Below the pieces are notes generated by a model. It ran no database searches. It worked only from the letters and a program-made list of their open reading frames with translations, and had not been told where the DNA came from. This document shows, in pieces, positions 33,856 through 46,835 of a DNA stretch of 64,000 nucleotides (the first letter of the stretch is position 1; each line of letters starts with the position of its first letter). This DNA is from Ricinus communis (taxonomy: Eukaryota > Streptophyta > Magnoliopsida > Malpighiales > Euphorbiaceae): positions 13,206,001 through 13,270,000 of the forward strand of contig NC_063257.1 in the NCBI RefSeq assembly GCF_019578655.1. Direction: 5' to 3'. Made by a program: the position numbers and the translations under genes.

Positions 33856-35955
33856 TGTCCCATTATGTATTTATTTATTCAAAATTGTCAAATACCGACT
33901 TTCTATACCAAATATTTTCTTATCGATACATACAATATTTTTATTCCGACAATGTAATATTATTTTTTAAACTAATTTCGTAATTTATCTGTGTCCAAAT
34001 AATTTAGTAACACCACTAACTACAATGGTTAAGAGGTAAAAATGAAACTTTCCTCAAATTTAAACCTAATGCTATAAAGTTTGAAACTACTTAATTACAA
34101 CATTTCCATTATAGTGCCTGTTGAAACCACAAAAATACCACATCCGTATACATATATAGTGAAAAAGGTGTTATAAATTTATCATTTCCTTTATTTGTGT
34201 TTTTCATTATCAAATTTTAACAATTCGATGGCTTGAAATTAGAAGTACGAGAATTTAGAAGAGAGTTTCATCAACTCATATAGTTCAATGCAAATCAATA
34301 TTGTAGATCGGATTGCATTTACTTTTCTTCATCTTTATGGATTGAATTTGATTGACAGATTTCCAATTTATGAATCATGGATTGAAAATTGAATATCATA
34401 CTAAATCAATACTAAACCGACCCAGTTGAATTTCAATATTAAATCCATACCAAACCCTCCATGATAGATTTAAATTATTTCAGTTGTGAGTCTTTTTTTT
34501 TTTTCTTTCTAATTACCTCATTGGCTAGATTTACACTACAAAACATGACTATATATTTTTTATATGTCTAAGTTAGTTTGCCATGAGGTCAATCTCTTAA
34601 AAAATTATAAGGCCACTTATTATATAGACTAATTATCAATATAAAATAATAAAAGTAAATCTAAATACTTTAAACCAGTATTTTTGAGATAATAACCAAA
34701 CAATAAATATGCAATGCAAATACTTATAATTTAAAACTATATGCTAAAGATAGTATTTAGCCTAGCCAATTACTTAGTAATCCATTTGTTTTACTTTAAC
34801 CTAGATCTAATGAATGAGACGGTGATGAGCATTTTTCTTTAGCTACTCAAACGAATGATGCAACTAAAGTTTTTTTTTATACCAATATAGATTGAAGTAA
34901 AGATGGTGTCTCTAATATATTCAACCTAAATATTTTCATAATAATTAATATTATTAAATTAATATGATGGTTAACTAATAATAATAACTGAAACTAATAA
35001 AGATATGAAGGTAAAGAAATCATTCATTAAATAAATAAATAATAAAGTTCATACATAAGTAAAAAGGCTAAATTAAACACCTATGAAAATTAGTCTAATA
35101 TATTTAACACAATGATCGTGGTATTAAATAGAAAGACATAAAAATAAGAAAATAAAAGCTCCCTTGATATTCAGAATCCTTCAAATAGGAAGATGATTGG
35201 TCCCCACTCTCCACTTCTTTAAAAACTTCTTAGATTTTAAAAGAACAATAAAAACTAAAACTAAAATGTTTATGGAAGAGCTATAGAGAAATAATGGCGG
35301 ATAGATGCGGATGAGAGATGTAGCAGAGAGCATATAAGAAAAACCTCTCCTCTCCTTTTAGAACTAGATTTGTAGAGATATATGTATAGAGAAGAGTCCT
35401 CCCTCAAGATACAACTTCTAAGAGTTATCTTTTATAACTCTTAACTTATCGTAAATAAAATAAATAATTATTAATGGTCAATAATTACAAAAGACTAAAT
35501 TAATCCCCTTGGACCTTGTATAATTCGGCTAGGCCTGTGCTTAGCCAGCCCACGCATCTTAGTCTTGAGTCTTAATACAAACAAGTCAAACTAAGCTTAT
35601 TTTGAGTATTTCTTTTTATATTTTTCTCTCTTGGCTAATATTACTTAAAATTAGACAATAAAGTTTAAGAGAGGTAAAAGTACATATTTTCACCATATTA
35701 TATATAAAAATATATCATTAAAGTTCTAAAATATCCTAGATAATTATATATAGTTTAAACCTATCAATTTTTTACGGCTACTTGATTCACAGATTCATTA
35801 TTCATAGAATAGACTTGTTTATATTAAACCTTATTTAATACAAATATCTTAATTCTTAATATTATTAATTTTTATTTTTATACTCTTATGTTTAGAAGAA
35901 TAGCTTAACTAATAAGATAAATTATTAAAATAATAATATTACCTGGACACCATTT
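33856..35955. other. AT-rich intergenic DNA
   Basis: No gene recognised. It directly precedes the LINE. If the LINE had an ORF1, its remains are not recognisable here. Confidence 0.45.
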
Positions 35956-35959
35956 ACTC

Positions 35960-36077
35960 CATATATAAAATTATATTTCCCGAGTAGTTCTTACTCCAAG
36001 CGACATTATCAAATCTCATAAGCCAACACTAGTGTTTTTTATGGAGACACTTATTCACTCAAAGAAGGTTGAAGAGT
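35960..36077 (+). pseudogene. LINE (L1-type) piece 1: N-terminus of the endonuclease
   Basis: Translation from ~36000 gives DIIKSHKPTLVFFMETLIHS, the opening of the APE-type endonuclease of plant L1 ORF2. It is cut by the MULE at 36077/36078, and the same protein continues at 41713. The left end of the LINE is uncertain; sequence just before 36000 looks deleted relative to the family. Confidence 0.7.
36068..36077. repeat. MULE target-site duplication, left
   Basis: gttgaagagt, repeated at 41713-41722. Mutator elements typically make 9-bp duplications; the tenth base may be part of the terminus or chance. Confidence 0.85.
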
Positions 36078-36450
36078 GGGTAAAATGCCCCGCTGGTATC
36101 AAACCTTAGCTACTTATATCCGTTTGGTACCAAAGCTTCAATTTGTTTCATTTTAGTACCCCTCGTATTTTTCTGTTACTTCCGCCAGTACTAATGAGGA
36201 TTCCTACAATTATTTGATGATGTGGCTGCCGGATTTACAGAAGACCACAGACCTGTTGCCACATATGTTGCTGACTCCTTTATTTTATCCTAGTCAGCAA
36301 ATAAATAATCTCTCATCCCTAAACAAATAACCCTAAATCAGAAATACTTCCAATTTCGAACCCTAGTTTTTAGTATTCCCAATTATTCTATGTTCCTCTT
36401 GCTCTCATAATCGATTTTGAAGCTTCCTTGTACTTTACCTTGTCAGAAAA

Positions 36451-36699
36451 ATGGAGCAGAAAGCAGCTGAAAGTATGCTTAACCTGGAGGAATATTCTTT
36501 TGGAGTTGAGGATTCTATCTGTGCATGTGGAATGCCTGCAAAAATGTTCGTCTCTCGAACTAAAAGGAAGGTCAGTCACAAGTTTTGGGGATGCTCATTT
36601 TTAGTAAGTATAAGAGAGCTTTCCTTAGTTTACATTGATATATTTTTGGTTGTAATGAAGGTTTGTTCTTGTACATGTTCTTCAATTGTCATTTTTTAA
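36451..36699 (+). CDS. small GRF-type zinc-finger protein inside the MULE
   Basis: 82 codons starting MEQKAAESMLNLEE. Residues ~28-51 give CACGMPAKMF...HKFWGC, which fits the zf-GRF pattern (C-x-C-G-x-P ... FWGC) found in many small plant proteins and in some nucleic-acid enzymes. A GT donor-like ttttagtaagtat follows GCSF, so the real product may be spliced; downstream (~36790-36960) there is lysine-rich then hydrophobic coding-like sequence resembling the coiled-coil plus membrane tail of such proteins, but with stops. It lies just inside the MULE's TIR and is divergent from the transposase. It could be a MULE accessory gene, a captured host gene, or a relic. The function is unknown. Confidence 0.5.
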   Translation: MEQKAAESMLNLEEYSFGVEDSICACGMPAKMFVSRTKRKVSHKFWGCSFLVSIRELSLVYIDIFLVVMKVCSCTCSSIVIF

Positions 36700-37600
36700 G
36701 TGACACTAAGTATGGGTTAATGAGAGGTCACTTGTAATATTGCGAGAGTTAAGTTAAGAATAGATACTGGTGAATCTAACATTACAAGTGAGCTGTTGAA
36801 TAAGCATAAGAATGAAGTTATTTTGCTAAATCCAAAGCTGAAAAAAAATAAATGAAGAAAAAAGGAGCATGAAGCACAGTAGGCACCTGTATAAGCTTAG
36901 GCTTTATGCTGTGGTTGAGATTCTGATTTAGAAGATGTACTTTTGTTTGCTTAATTTGAAGATGTACTTTGGATAGGTGGTGGGGTGTATTTTGAAAATA
37001 GAGATGGTGGTGGGGTGTATTTTTTGAACACAGTAGTTTTTATAACTACTGTTACTTATGTATTTTGATGATGAATGAATAAAATGAAGCTCATTTGACT
37101 TTCTTTATAGATTTATGTGGTTTCTTCATAGATTTCTTTCATTTGATTTTTTCTATGGTTTTTTATTTGAATGCTATGATAAATAAGCACAACAAATTGT
37201 TATATAAAGCAAGCTAGGAAACAGACAAATTGAGTGATAATTTAACAATAAGCAACAACATGTTGTCATTTAAATAACTGAGGTTGTTGATTACTTTAAA
37301 TAATTAATTGTTTGAACAAAAAGTGTATGGATATTGAATTCCTGTGTATATGAACCCTACATCCAAGGCTGTCAAAAGCCATTACAAAACAATTTCTCAA
37401 AGGACCACATGTTAGGTCCACACATATATTAACAACACAACAACCAAAACAAATATTATTAATTAGGGTTTTAAAAATAGAAAACAATTGTTTGTTAGGT
37501 CTTCTTCATCTAAGTCTTCTTTCCAATCCTAATTCCTTTGTTCTCTGCATTTCTTAGAGGCACCCAAGCTCTTTTCTTTGTTGAAATACTTCCATCAATC
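36700..37600. other. MULE interior without intact gene
   Basis: AT-rich. Possible remains of later exons of the GRF-type frame at 36790-36960. Nothing else recognised. Confidence 0.4.
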
Positions 37601-37602
37601 TT

Positions 37603-40600
37603 TTATTTTTCTTTGTCTTGAAGCTTTATTGTTGTGCCAACTCCTTTCTTACTTATTGCAGCACTTCCTTCAGTCCCAACCTCTTTGCTCAACAACCTTG
37701 AGGGTTTGAAAGTCTTTTTTCCTTTAGCTTCAGTTGCTGGCTTTTTTGCATTTCCTCCTTTCTGTGTCTGTGAAAGTCTTCTAATGCCCAAATCTGGTGG
37801 TAGCTCACTCATTAGATCAATAATGCTCTTAGTCTTCTTGGTGGTAGTTCTTGAAGGTGATGTGATAGACTATAAATGTGATTTCCACTATGAAGCATAA
37901 TCCTGGAAATCAACTAAATGAGCTGGTATGCCAAGCTCAACTGCAGCTGTTTTTGCTTGTGTTGATGATGGTGTTACATTGAATAATTATATAACTAGTT
38001 TACATTACCGAACTAAATATTAGAGATGAAGGATTATTTACCTGAGATAATGGTATTAATGGTGACAAATTATCAAATATTGAAGCTGTCCCTAAAGGAG
38101 CTGTGCCTGTAGGAGCTCCATGGTCATCTTTATTATCAAGTTTGTCAATATCAAATACATTTGAAGTTGGGTGATCATCTTCATATGTTTCAAACACATT
38201 TGAAGCTCTGTGATAATCTTCATGTGTATTAAAACAAGTGCAGCAGCACTTTTCACATGTAAGTATAACTCACGAGGTTGGTAAACCAGAAAAAAATTCT
38301 TACAGGCAATATATTAGTAGCTTACGTTCCGTGCACTACTTTCACCATTAGATCCCTTTTTCTTTTGCTATTTTTTTATCTTCCTCATCACCTAGTATAA
38401 AATTTTCACATTAGTTCATATGAAATTTATTGCAGGCAAAAGTAAATGAGAGGAATGGAATACTTACAGGTAATTTTTCCCTCCTCTATTGTTGCCTTGT
38501 AGAAGCACCAGCACCATGATATCTCTTGTTGTGGCCTTTAGCACTACAAATTATGCATGTCATCACAGAGCCCTTCTTGGTGATCTTCCCATTTTTTATT
38601 AGAGCATCCATCTCTTCTTCCTCTAACCTTCTAGGTTTGATTAGTTTAGGAGGGGTAGGACTGGTGGGGCAGTTGTCTTAGGCCAAAATTCTTTACTGGT
38701 AGTTGGGTTAAGCAAATGGCTATAACATTTTAGGTATGTTTCGACCTTGTAGTAGTCATGTATATAAATTCAGGATTTTCATTGTTATACCAAATTGCAC
38801 ATACAACTTAACAATAAGGTATACCAGTTAGATCCCACCTCCTACATATGCATGTCATTTCCTGTTTGTCAACTACAAACTGTCCCCCTGGCCCAACCAC
38901 TTGAACTCTCTCACCCCCAGACCACTCTGTTCTAAACATCCAGCAAAATTCTTTTGCTTTTTCTAGTTTTTTAGGATCTTCGGGCAGTAAGTAGATGCCA
39001 CTCTTTTCATAGCATTCATTAATTTTGTTCTTATAACCTTATTCATAGCTATCACACCATTGGTTCTAGCATCTAAGATAAAATTATTAAAATACTCATA
39101 TAAGTCATTTAACAACATGTCACACTTAGCATCAATCCTAAAATGAGATCTAGACTAGTGATGAGGGGGGATACTATTCATGTAGTTATATCCTTGTTTT
39201 GATTCTGATGCAAACTTGTCCATTATCTTTTCAAATAACTGGATAGAACTTGCCCTAGCAACACCCCACACAAGTTCTTTTAGTCCTAGACTATTAATTT
39301 CTTTTTAAAAATTATTATGCACATATCTAACACAAAACTTATGTTTAGAATTAGGGAATAGTTCTTCAATGGCAAGAATAAGACCCTATTCCAAAATCAC
39401 AACACACAATTAATACCATATATATATAAAGAACTACAAAAGGAAAATGTGAAGACTATTTACCTTCTGCCTGTCAGTCATGAACACCCAATGATAACTG
39501 TTTGATATCTCCAAATCTTCAGACAGCAACTCCAAAACCTATTTCCAGTATTGCTTGTTTTCTTTCTGCACAACACACCATGCTACTGGATAGATGCAGT
39601 CATTTGCATCTAAAGCAACAGCTGTGAGAAGTTGTCCTCCAAATACTCCTTTAAGCCAACACCCATCTAGAAATATCAAAGGCCTACAACACTTAAATCC
39701 TTCCCTTAATGCAACAAAGCACACATACATACTATTAAAAACTCCTTCATTCAAATCAAACACTATAGTGCTTCCTGGATTACTTCTCAATAGTTCAAGC
39801 TTGTAATCATGAAGTCTAGATAGTTGTTCTATTTCATCACCATTGATAAATTTCAAGGCAGCATTACTTGCTCTCCATGCTTTAAGTCTAAACATATCAA
39901 CACCACAATCTTCTTTCACAACTTGTATGATCCCTTAAATTTCCCAAGTGGGATTAGCTCTGAATCTTTCAACATAATGGTCAGCTATCTATTTGGCATT
40001 AACATGCCTATTGTATGCCTCTCTTAAACAATTGTGAGTTAAACAAGTTGATTTGATCTGTACTGTTTGTTTGCCTGTGTTTATCAGGTAAAGCCTAAAT
40101 AAAGAACCTGCATCTTTTCTTGCACTTAGCCTTGCATTTATGCCTTGTATTTGGTCCAAATATTACCTGGTTTCTAGTTTTGATTGATGAGCTCTTAACT
40201 GCATCCTTGAATTGTTTGAAGAAATTGAATATCATTCCAATCTTGAAGCTGGGATTTGCCATGTCAGTCTCCTCATTAAATACAGGCCACCTGTGCTTCC
40301 TTGAATCTGCATCATTGTCTTCAGTTGAGGAGCATGACAGCAGCTCATCTGATGGAGCATATACTGTCGCATCTGAATCTTCACACAACTCCTCAACAAG
40401 TTGCCTAGCACTACCAGATCCAGATGGTTTGTCCCTCTCAAGCTTCTTATCAACAAACTTATCAAACAGGGCATCATCATCAACATCTTCATCCCTGAGG
40501 TCATAATTAGAGTCCACAAACTCACTGTCCTCTGAATCTGCATCACTATTCTCACTTTTCTCACAGTTGTCATCATCAATATTTTGTTCATTTTGTGGTT

Positions 40601-40989
40601 CCTCTCCTTCCATCTCAGACATATTTTTCACAGCCTTTTCACTAGTATGTTCCAACTTCTTCTATTCTTTCAAACTTATCCCTACTAAAAATATGCATTA
40701 TTTTACAATCCTCCACAGATATTGTCATTTCTAAAGCATCACTATTAGTTTCAAGACTTCTTAATCCATCATTCATACTCTTTTTAGGATGCTTCCACAT
40801 AATAATTTTTCTTTCAGATGTCATTCCTAGCTCTCTAGCCATTGAATCTATTTCTAACCTAGACATCTTGTCTAAACTGTAAAAATCAATAACTCCTACA
40901 TCCCATAGCTTAGGTTGACCTCTACCATCAACTCTATAATCATGCCAATACAAACTAAAGTACTCAGAATTAGGCACCGTAAAATACAA
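37603..40989 (-). pseudogene. MuDR-type transposase (broken)
   Basis: This transposase would cut and reinsert the MULE. Reading downward: a PB1-like N-terminal domain (40989-40642, LYWHDYRVDGRGQPKLWDVG); an acidic linker and MuDR N-terminal domain (40655-40095, HRWPVFNEETDMANPSFKIG, with CKAKCKKRC); the catalytic MULE domain (39919-39539, LIFLDGCWLKGVFGGQLLTAVALDAND); its continuation near 39300 (HKFCVRYVHNNFKK); a degraded zinc knuckle (~38560, CIICSAKGHNKRYH, where the last Cys is Tyr); and a lysine-rich tail (37812-37603). Frames change at 40642, 40095, 39538 and later, with several stops from ~39170 to 38650. The first catalytic D (LDGCW) is present. It is inactive as read, although introns may account for some breaks. 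Confidence 0.85.
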
Positions 40990-41712
40990 TTACCATAAAT
41001 TAATTAAACATATATTAATTACTTTAACATAAGCAGTATTAATAAATATCATCAACATTCAATCGATAAAAAGGATTTCTTCCCAGTAGCAAGTGATGAG
41101 AAAACCCTAGCCCTGCATTATTAAATTCTAAAGTAATGCAGTATGCAATATGCATACAAAGATGCGAATTTAACATGAAAAGAACTTTAGTTCTTTCAAT
41201 AACCACAGAAGAACTACAAGTGCACGTACTTACAGTATTTTGGTGGGTCTTCGCGTTTCTCCCTTATTCGCTAGTCAAGTGACATTGCTCCCTAATCTCA
41301 CAATGTGCAGCTATAGTTGTGTAAAGAACCTATGAAGCGGAAGCTCAGAGAGTGTTGACAATGGAGGTGGAAGTAGAACATTTTTTATTGATTTCTAAGG
41401 TAAAGCGGTTACTCTTGGGTATAATAGAGAAAAAAATGGTTAGCTCAAGGTATAATGTCGTAATTGTCCAATGTTTTAGGGTTATTTATTTGTTCACTAG
41501 GATAAGATAACGGAGTTAGAACACATGTGGGAACAGGTCTGTGGTCTTTTATAAATCCAGCAGCCACATCATCAAATAACTGTCGGAATCCTCATTGGTA
41601 CTGGCGAAAGTAATAGAAATAAATTGAGGGGTACTAAAATGAAAAAAATTGAAGGTTTAGTACCAAATGGATATAAGTAGCTAAGGTTTGGTACCAGCAG
41701 GGCATTTTACCC

Positions 41713-42060
41713 GTTGAAGAGTTGAGAGTTAAGTTTGGGTATGAAGGTTGTTTTTGTGTGGACCATTTGGGTCGGAGTGGTGGATTGGTGCTGTTTTGGA
41801 AACATACTAGATTGTATTCTTTGTTAGGTTTCTTAAGAAACCATATTGATGTAGAGATAAATAGTATTGGGTTAAGGTGGAGGTTCACTAGTTATTTTGG
41901 CTTCCCTGAGAGGTTTCGAAGACATGCCGCATGGAATTTTTTGAGAAGTCGTAGGGATCAATCATTGCTATCATGGTGTTACATGGGGGACTATAATGAT
42001 CTGTTATATGAATCGGATGAGATAGTTAATGTTGAGCATCTCAATGGCTTTATAGTGGCT
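41713..42060 (+). pseudogene. LINE piece 2: endonuclease, middle
   Basis: Continues the LINE after the MULE: LRVKFGYEGCFCVDHLGRSG, ...WRFTSYFGFPE, ...CYMGDYNDLLYESDE. These are the core of the L1 endonuclease, including the GD-N segment. It is cut after NVEHLNGFIVA by copia element 1. The frame 41722-42255 runs on into the copia LTR and is not a real protein end. Confidence 0.9.
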
Positions 42061-42293
42061 TATTTCAAGATATTCTCTATATCTATGTTTTCATTTATTC
42101 CTAATTTACTTGTTTCCTATCTTAGTTATATTAGACAGTTGTACATGCATAATTTTAGGCTTAATTTTTCTCTATTATTCTTTATACATGTCTTAGCCTC
42201 CAAGGCTAGACCTTCCTATATATACTATTGTAATCTGTACACAAATTATGAATAACATTTATTCTTTTTTTCTTCCAAACTTTATTTTCTTCA
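42061..42293 (+). repeat. copia 1, 5' LTR
   Basis: Starts tatttcaagatattctc and ends tttattttcttca. Contains a TATA-like tatatactattg near 42218. Confidence 0.9.
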
Positions 42294-42341
42294 TGGTATC
42301 ACAACAGTGATCCTACCTCTTTTATTTATCATTCTTTGATC

Positions 42342-45300
42342 ATGACTGACAAAGGAAGTAATGATTCTAATTTATCAAAACAGGTGGTTGTTGCCTCCTC
42401 TAGTGCATCTGAAAGTGACGTCAACACTTCTCAAAAACTGACTTCTATCTTATTAAATGAATTCAATTATCTACCATGGTCAAGGGAAGTCACCATTGCT
42501 CTTGGTGGGAGATCCAGATTGGGATTTATCAATAGCAAAGAAAAGGCTCCAGCCATTGAATCATCTGAATATGAGACTTGGTTGTCAAAGGACCAGATGG
42601 TTATGCCATGGATTCTTAATTCCATGGAAAGAGGCATTACTGAAATATTCAGCTATTCTGAGTCTGCCTTATATCTGTGGGAAACTGTTCGCGAATGTAC
42701 GGTAATCAAAATAATTTTTTCAAATTCAACAAGAGATTGCTAATCTACATCAAGATGGAAAAAGCTTTGTTAATTTATTGAGCAGATTAAAAGGTTTGTG
42801 GAATGAATTGGAAGTGTACCGATCTCATTCTATTGATTCAACTATTTTACGGAAAAGAACTGAAGAAGATAGAGTTTTTCAACTGTTGGCCAGTCTTGGT
42901 TATGACTTTGAAGACTTTAGGAGTAACATACTAATGACATCAAAATTGCCATCTTTAAAGAGTATTTATGCTTCAATTCAGCGTGAAGAAGTTCATCGAA
43001 AGGTTTTGTCTCGCGAAACAACAAACAATAGCTCAGAGGCACATGCCTATCTTAGTCATCAATCTTTAAAATCAAAAGCTTACAAAGAGAAGCGTCCAAA
43101 TTTAAAGTGTGATTATTGCAATTCTCTTGGACATACAATTGATCGATGTTGGAGTCTCCATCCAAAGATGAAACCCAAGGCTTTAAAAGACAAGAAAGGA
43201 GGAAATTCGAAACAAGCCACTAACTACAAGGCTCATGTGGCTACTCATAAAATTGATTCATTTTCTTCTGATCCTACTGCCTTGTTAAAAGATTTTGCTA
43301 GCTATTTACAAGAAAAACATGGCTAGGGAACAGTGCAAAATGAAACTGTCAACTAGAAGCGGGATGAGTCTGCTACATCAGCTGGACTTCTCAGCAATTT
43401 TTCTAGGTTCTTAACTGATGCAAACTTTGAGAATAGCCAAGGTATTCTTACTGCCTTTATGATTGCATTAGAAATTAATAATTTGCATGATTTATGGGTT
43501 GTTGATTCTGGTGCCACTGATCATATGACAAACAAAGTAACTAAAATTTCTAATTTTTGCCCAATGTCTTCGCTTGTTTCTATAGCTAATGGGAAAGGAG
43601 TTCCTATTAAGGGTAAGGAAAAAATCAAACTTGTCTCAGATGTCATAGAAGCTGGTGTTCTTTATGTCCCTTCTTTTCCGTTTCCATTGCTTTATATTCC
43701 AAAGTTGATATCCTCCCTTAATTGTGAAGTTATATTTTCGTCTGACAAGGTTATTTTTCAAGACCTCGTCAACAAGAAGACGATTGGTGAAGGATTCTTT
43801 TTGAATGGACTTTATTTTTTCGTACCTGATTTTCGAACTCCAAAAGGTTTTAAGGCATTTTCATCTCCTGACAATGAACATCTTTTATGGCACCGTCGTC
43901 TAGCTCATCCATCAAAATCTATTTTCTTAAAAATAAAGTTGGGTTTAGATAAAGGGACTCATGAGTGTGATATTTGTCATTATTCTAAGTCTACTAGGCT
44001 TCCTTTTACTTTATCTATTTCTAAATCTATTCAAGCTTTTGAATTGGTTCATTCAGATGTATGGGGACCTTTTTCTGCCTCTATTGATGGTTTTAAATAT
44101 TTTGTGACCTTTATTGATGATTTTTCAAGGGTTACATGGGTATATCTCTTGAAATCAAAAAGTGAAGTTTTTCATTATTTTAAGGATTTTCATATGATGG
44201 TTTCTATTCAATACTCAACTCATATTAAAATTCTTCGATCAGATAATGGTACAGAATATACATCTCATGACATGATAAATTATTTAACGTCTAATGGCAT
44301 TTTGTACCAGACTAGCTGTGTTAATACTCCCCAACAAAACGGAGTAGCTGAACAAAAAAACCGTGATCTATTAGAAAAGACCCGAGCAATAATGATTCAA
44401 ATGAATGTTCCTAAGCATTTCTGGTCTTATGGAGTTCTAAGTGCTACCTATCTTATAAATCGCTTACCAAGTCGTGTATGGATTTTAAAAGTCCTTCTGA
44501 GATTTTGCAGGGAAAGAAACTAGAATTATCTCATTTGAAGATTTTTTTGTTGCATTTGTTTCGTGCATATAACAACAAATATCCGTGACAAACTTGATCC
44601 AAGAGTAGTCAAATGCATTTTCTTGGGATATTCTCAAACAAAAAAAGGGTACAAGTGCTATGATGCTGCCAGTATTTGTTTTATTAAAACCAAGCCCTTT
44701 TTTGAGATTTCTACACAGGGGGAGATGATTGAGGATTTATTTCCGTTACCAAATGATGAGCCTTGTCTTGAGAGTTCAATTAATAGAGTTGAAGAACGAG
44801 ATACTTCCATTCAAGAGTCAACAAATAATTCTTCCTCTCCTATTGAAAGTGTAGATAATGTTGATAATACTATTACAACAGAATAATCAAATGCCCAAAA
44901 TCTTTTTCCTCGGCGTAATCCCTCACGAGATCACCATTCTCCCATCAAAATGAGGGATTATGTTGCTCATGCTGTCAGGTATCCTCTTGCTAAATCTTTG
45001 ACTTATCAGAGGCTCTCTCCTTCTTATGCAACCTTTCTCACATCAATCTCTAGTTTTTATGAGCCTAAGAATTTTCAAGAAGTTCAATCCCAAGATATTT
45101 GGAGGAAAGCTATGTTTGAAGAATTAGTAGCCCTTGAAGAAAATAATACTTGGAGTATAGTACCTCTTCCAAAAGGAAAACATGTAGTTGGTAGTCGGTG
45201 GATATTCAAAACCAAATTCAACTCAGATGGATCAATTGGGAGTCATAAAGCGCGTCTAGTGGCTCAAGGTTTTACTCAAAAATTCAGTGTTGACTATAAG

Positions 45301-46456
45301 GAGACGTTTGCTCCTGTTGCCAAAATGACCACTGTCAGAGTTCTTTTGTCCATTGTTGTTAATAATGGTTGGTCGCTGTCTCAAAATGGATGTCAAAAAT
45401 GCATTTTTACATAGGGACCTTGAAGAAGAAGTATTTATGAAGCTTCCACCAGGTCATCCTCAAAGTTGTGATTCTAGAATGGTTTGCAAACTCAATGAAT
45501 GTATTTATGGTTTAAAGCAAAGTCCTCGGGCATGGCATGCAAAGTTGAGTTCTTGTCTTGAGATGCTTGGTTTTTCAAAGAGTTCTGCTGATTCTTTTTT
45601 ATATGTTCGAATAGTGAAGGATGATACACTTGTGGTTCTTATTTATGTGGATGATCTTATTATCACAGGAAATAACGTCGATTCAATCGCTCAATTAAAG
45701 AAGAGTCTCCAACACCAATTTCCCATGAAAGATCTTGGTCTTTTAAGGTATTTTCTTGGCATTGAAATGGCAACTTCAAGCAAAGGGTTGTTTTTAAATC
45801 AAAGAAAATATACTCTTGATTTACTTGAAGATGCTAATATGCTACATGCTAAACCTACTGCCAGTCCCGTTGATAGTAAATTAAATCTTCATTCACAAGC
45901 TTATGCTCTTGATTCACCAAGTTATTATCAGAAACTTGTTGGAAAACTAGTTTACTTGACTATCACGAGACTCGACATCTCCTTTGCTATTGGTCTTGTC
46001 AGTCAACATATGCATGCACTTAAAACTTATCACTTATGTTTGGTGAAGCGTATCTTGCGATACTTAAAGGGAACGATTGGTCGTGGAATTGTGATGACAA
46101 GAAATGGGCACACCAACATCATTGGATACTCAGATTCTGATTGGGGTGGTAATACACTTGGTCGTCGATCTACCACTCGATATTGTATGTTTGTAGGTGG
46201 TAATCTCATTTCTTGGAAAAGTAAAAAACAACACGTTGTAGCTCGGTCCAGTGCAGAAGCCGAGTACCGTGCTATGGCAGCAGCAACATGTGAGTTCATA
46301 TGGTTGAAAAGTCTGTTGGATGATCTTCATTGTTCATGTGTTACTCCTATGACTCTTTTTTGTGACAATCAAGCTGCTATGCATATTGCGGCAAATCCTG
46401 TATTTCATGAAAGGACTAAACATATAGAAGTAGATTGTCACTATATTCATCAGTAG
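42342..46456 (+). pseudogene. copia 1 gag-pol polyprotein (frameshifted)
   Basis: The start codon at 42342 gives MTDKGSNDSN. Gag capsid part at 42342-42743 (FNYLPWSREVTIALGGRSRL), continuing in another frame at 42778-43326 with the zinc knuckle CDYCNSLGHTIDRC (~43109-43150). PR-INT is a 354-codon open frame (43459-44523): WVVDSGATDHMT (catalytic DSG intact), HRRLAHPS, HSDVWGPF, LRSDNGTEYTS, NGVAEQKNRD. A frameshift at ~44500 follows. RT: ARLVAQGFTQ, DVKNAFLH (~45390), IYVDDLIITG (~45643-45672, YVDD intact). RNase H: YSDSDWGG and RSSAEAEYRAMA. A frame change at ~45370 and a stop before the C-terminus remain. Only a few lesions separate it from an open polyprotein, so this is the best preserved of the three copia copies. 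Confidence 0.92.
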
Positions 46457-46604
46457 GTTCAGTCCAAGCTTATAAATCTCTCTTATATTAACTCTCATAA
46501 TCAACTTGCAGACATGTTCACTAAAGTTCTATCTTCTGTTCACTTTCATCGACTCATGGGCAAGCTTGGATCCATCAATCATGTGGATCCCGCTTGAGGG
46601 GGAG

Positions 46605-46835
46605 TATTGGAAGATATTCTCTATATCTATGTTTTCGTTTCTTCCTAATTTACTTGTTTCCTATCTTAGCTATATTAGATAGTTGTACATGCATAATTTT
46701 AGGCTTAATTTTTCTGTATTATTCTCTGTATATGTCTTAGCCTCCAAGGCTAGACCTTCCTATATATACTCTTGTAATCTACACAAATTATGAATAACAT
46801 TTATTCATTTTTTCTTCAAAGCTTTATTTTCTTCA
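46605..46835 (+). repeat. copia 1, 3' LTR
   Basis: Starts tattggaagatattctc and ends tttattttcttca, directly after the polypurine tract. Confidence 0.9.

Larger units (their letters stand above)
36078..41712 (-). mobile_element. Mutator-like element (MULE), 5.6 kb, inserted in the LINE
   Basis: Terminal inverted repeats of ~230 bp start gggtaaaatgccc (36078) and end gggcattttaccc (41712). Both carry tactggcggaagt/acttccgccagta and the aaaccttagctac/gtagctaaggttt segment. The flanking duplication is gttgaagagt. Inside are a decayed transposase gene on the minus strand (~40989-37600) and a separate plus-strand GRF-type zinc-finger frame (36451-36699). The element interrupts the LINE endonuclease between VEE and LRVKFGYEG. 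Confidence 0.92.
42061..46835 (+). mobile_element. Ty1/copia element 1, 4.8 kb, inserted in the LINE
   Basis: LTRs at 42061-42293 and 46605-46835 (233 and 231 bp; roughly 15 differences by eye). The primer-binding site tggtatcacaacagtg follows at 42294 and the polypurine tract gagggggagt at 46596-46604. The target-site duplication is tggct (42056-42060 and 46836-46840), a perfect 5 bp. The internal order gag-PR-INT-RT-RH identifies copia. Confidence 0.93.
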
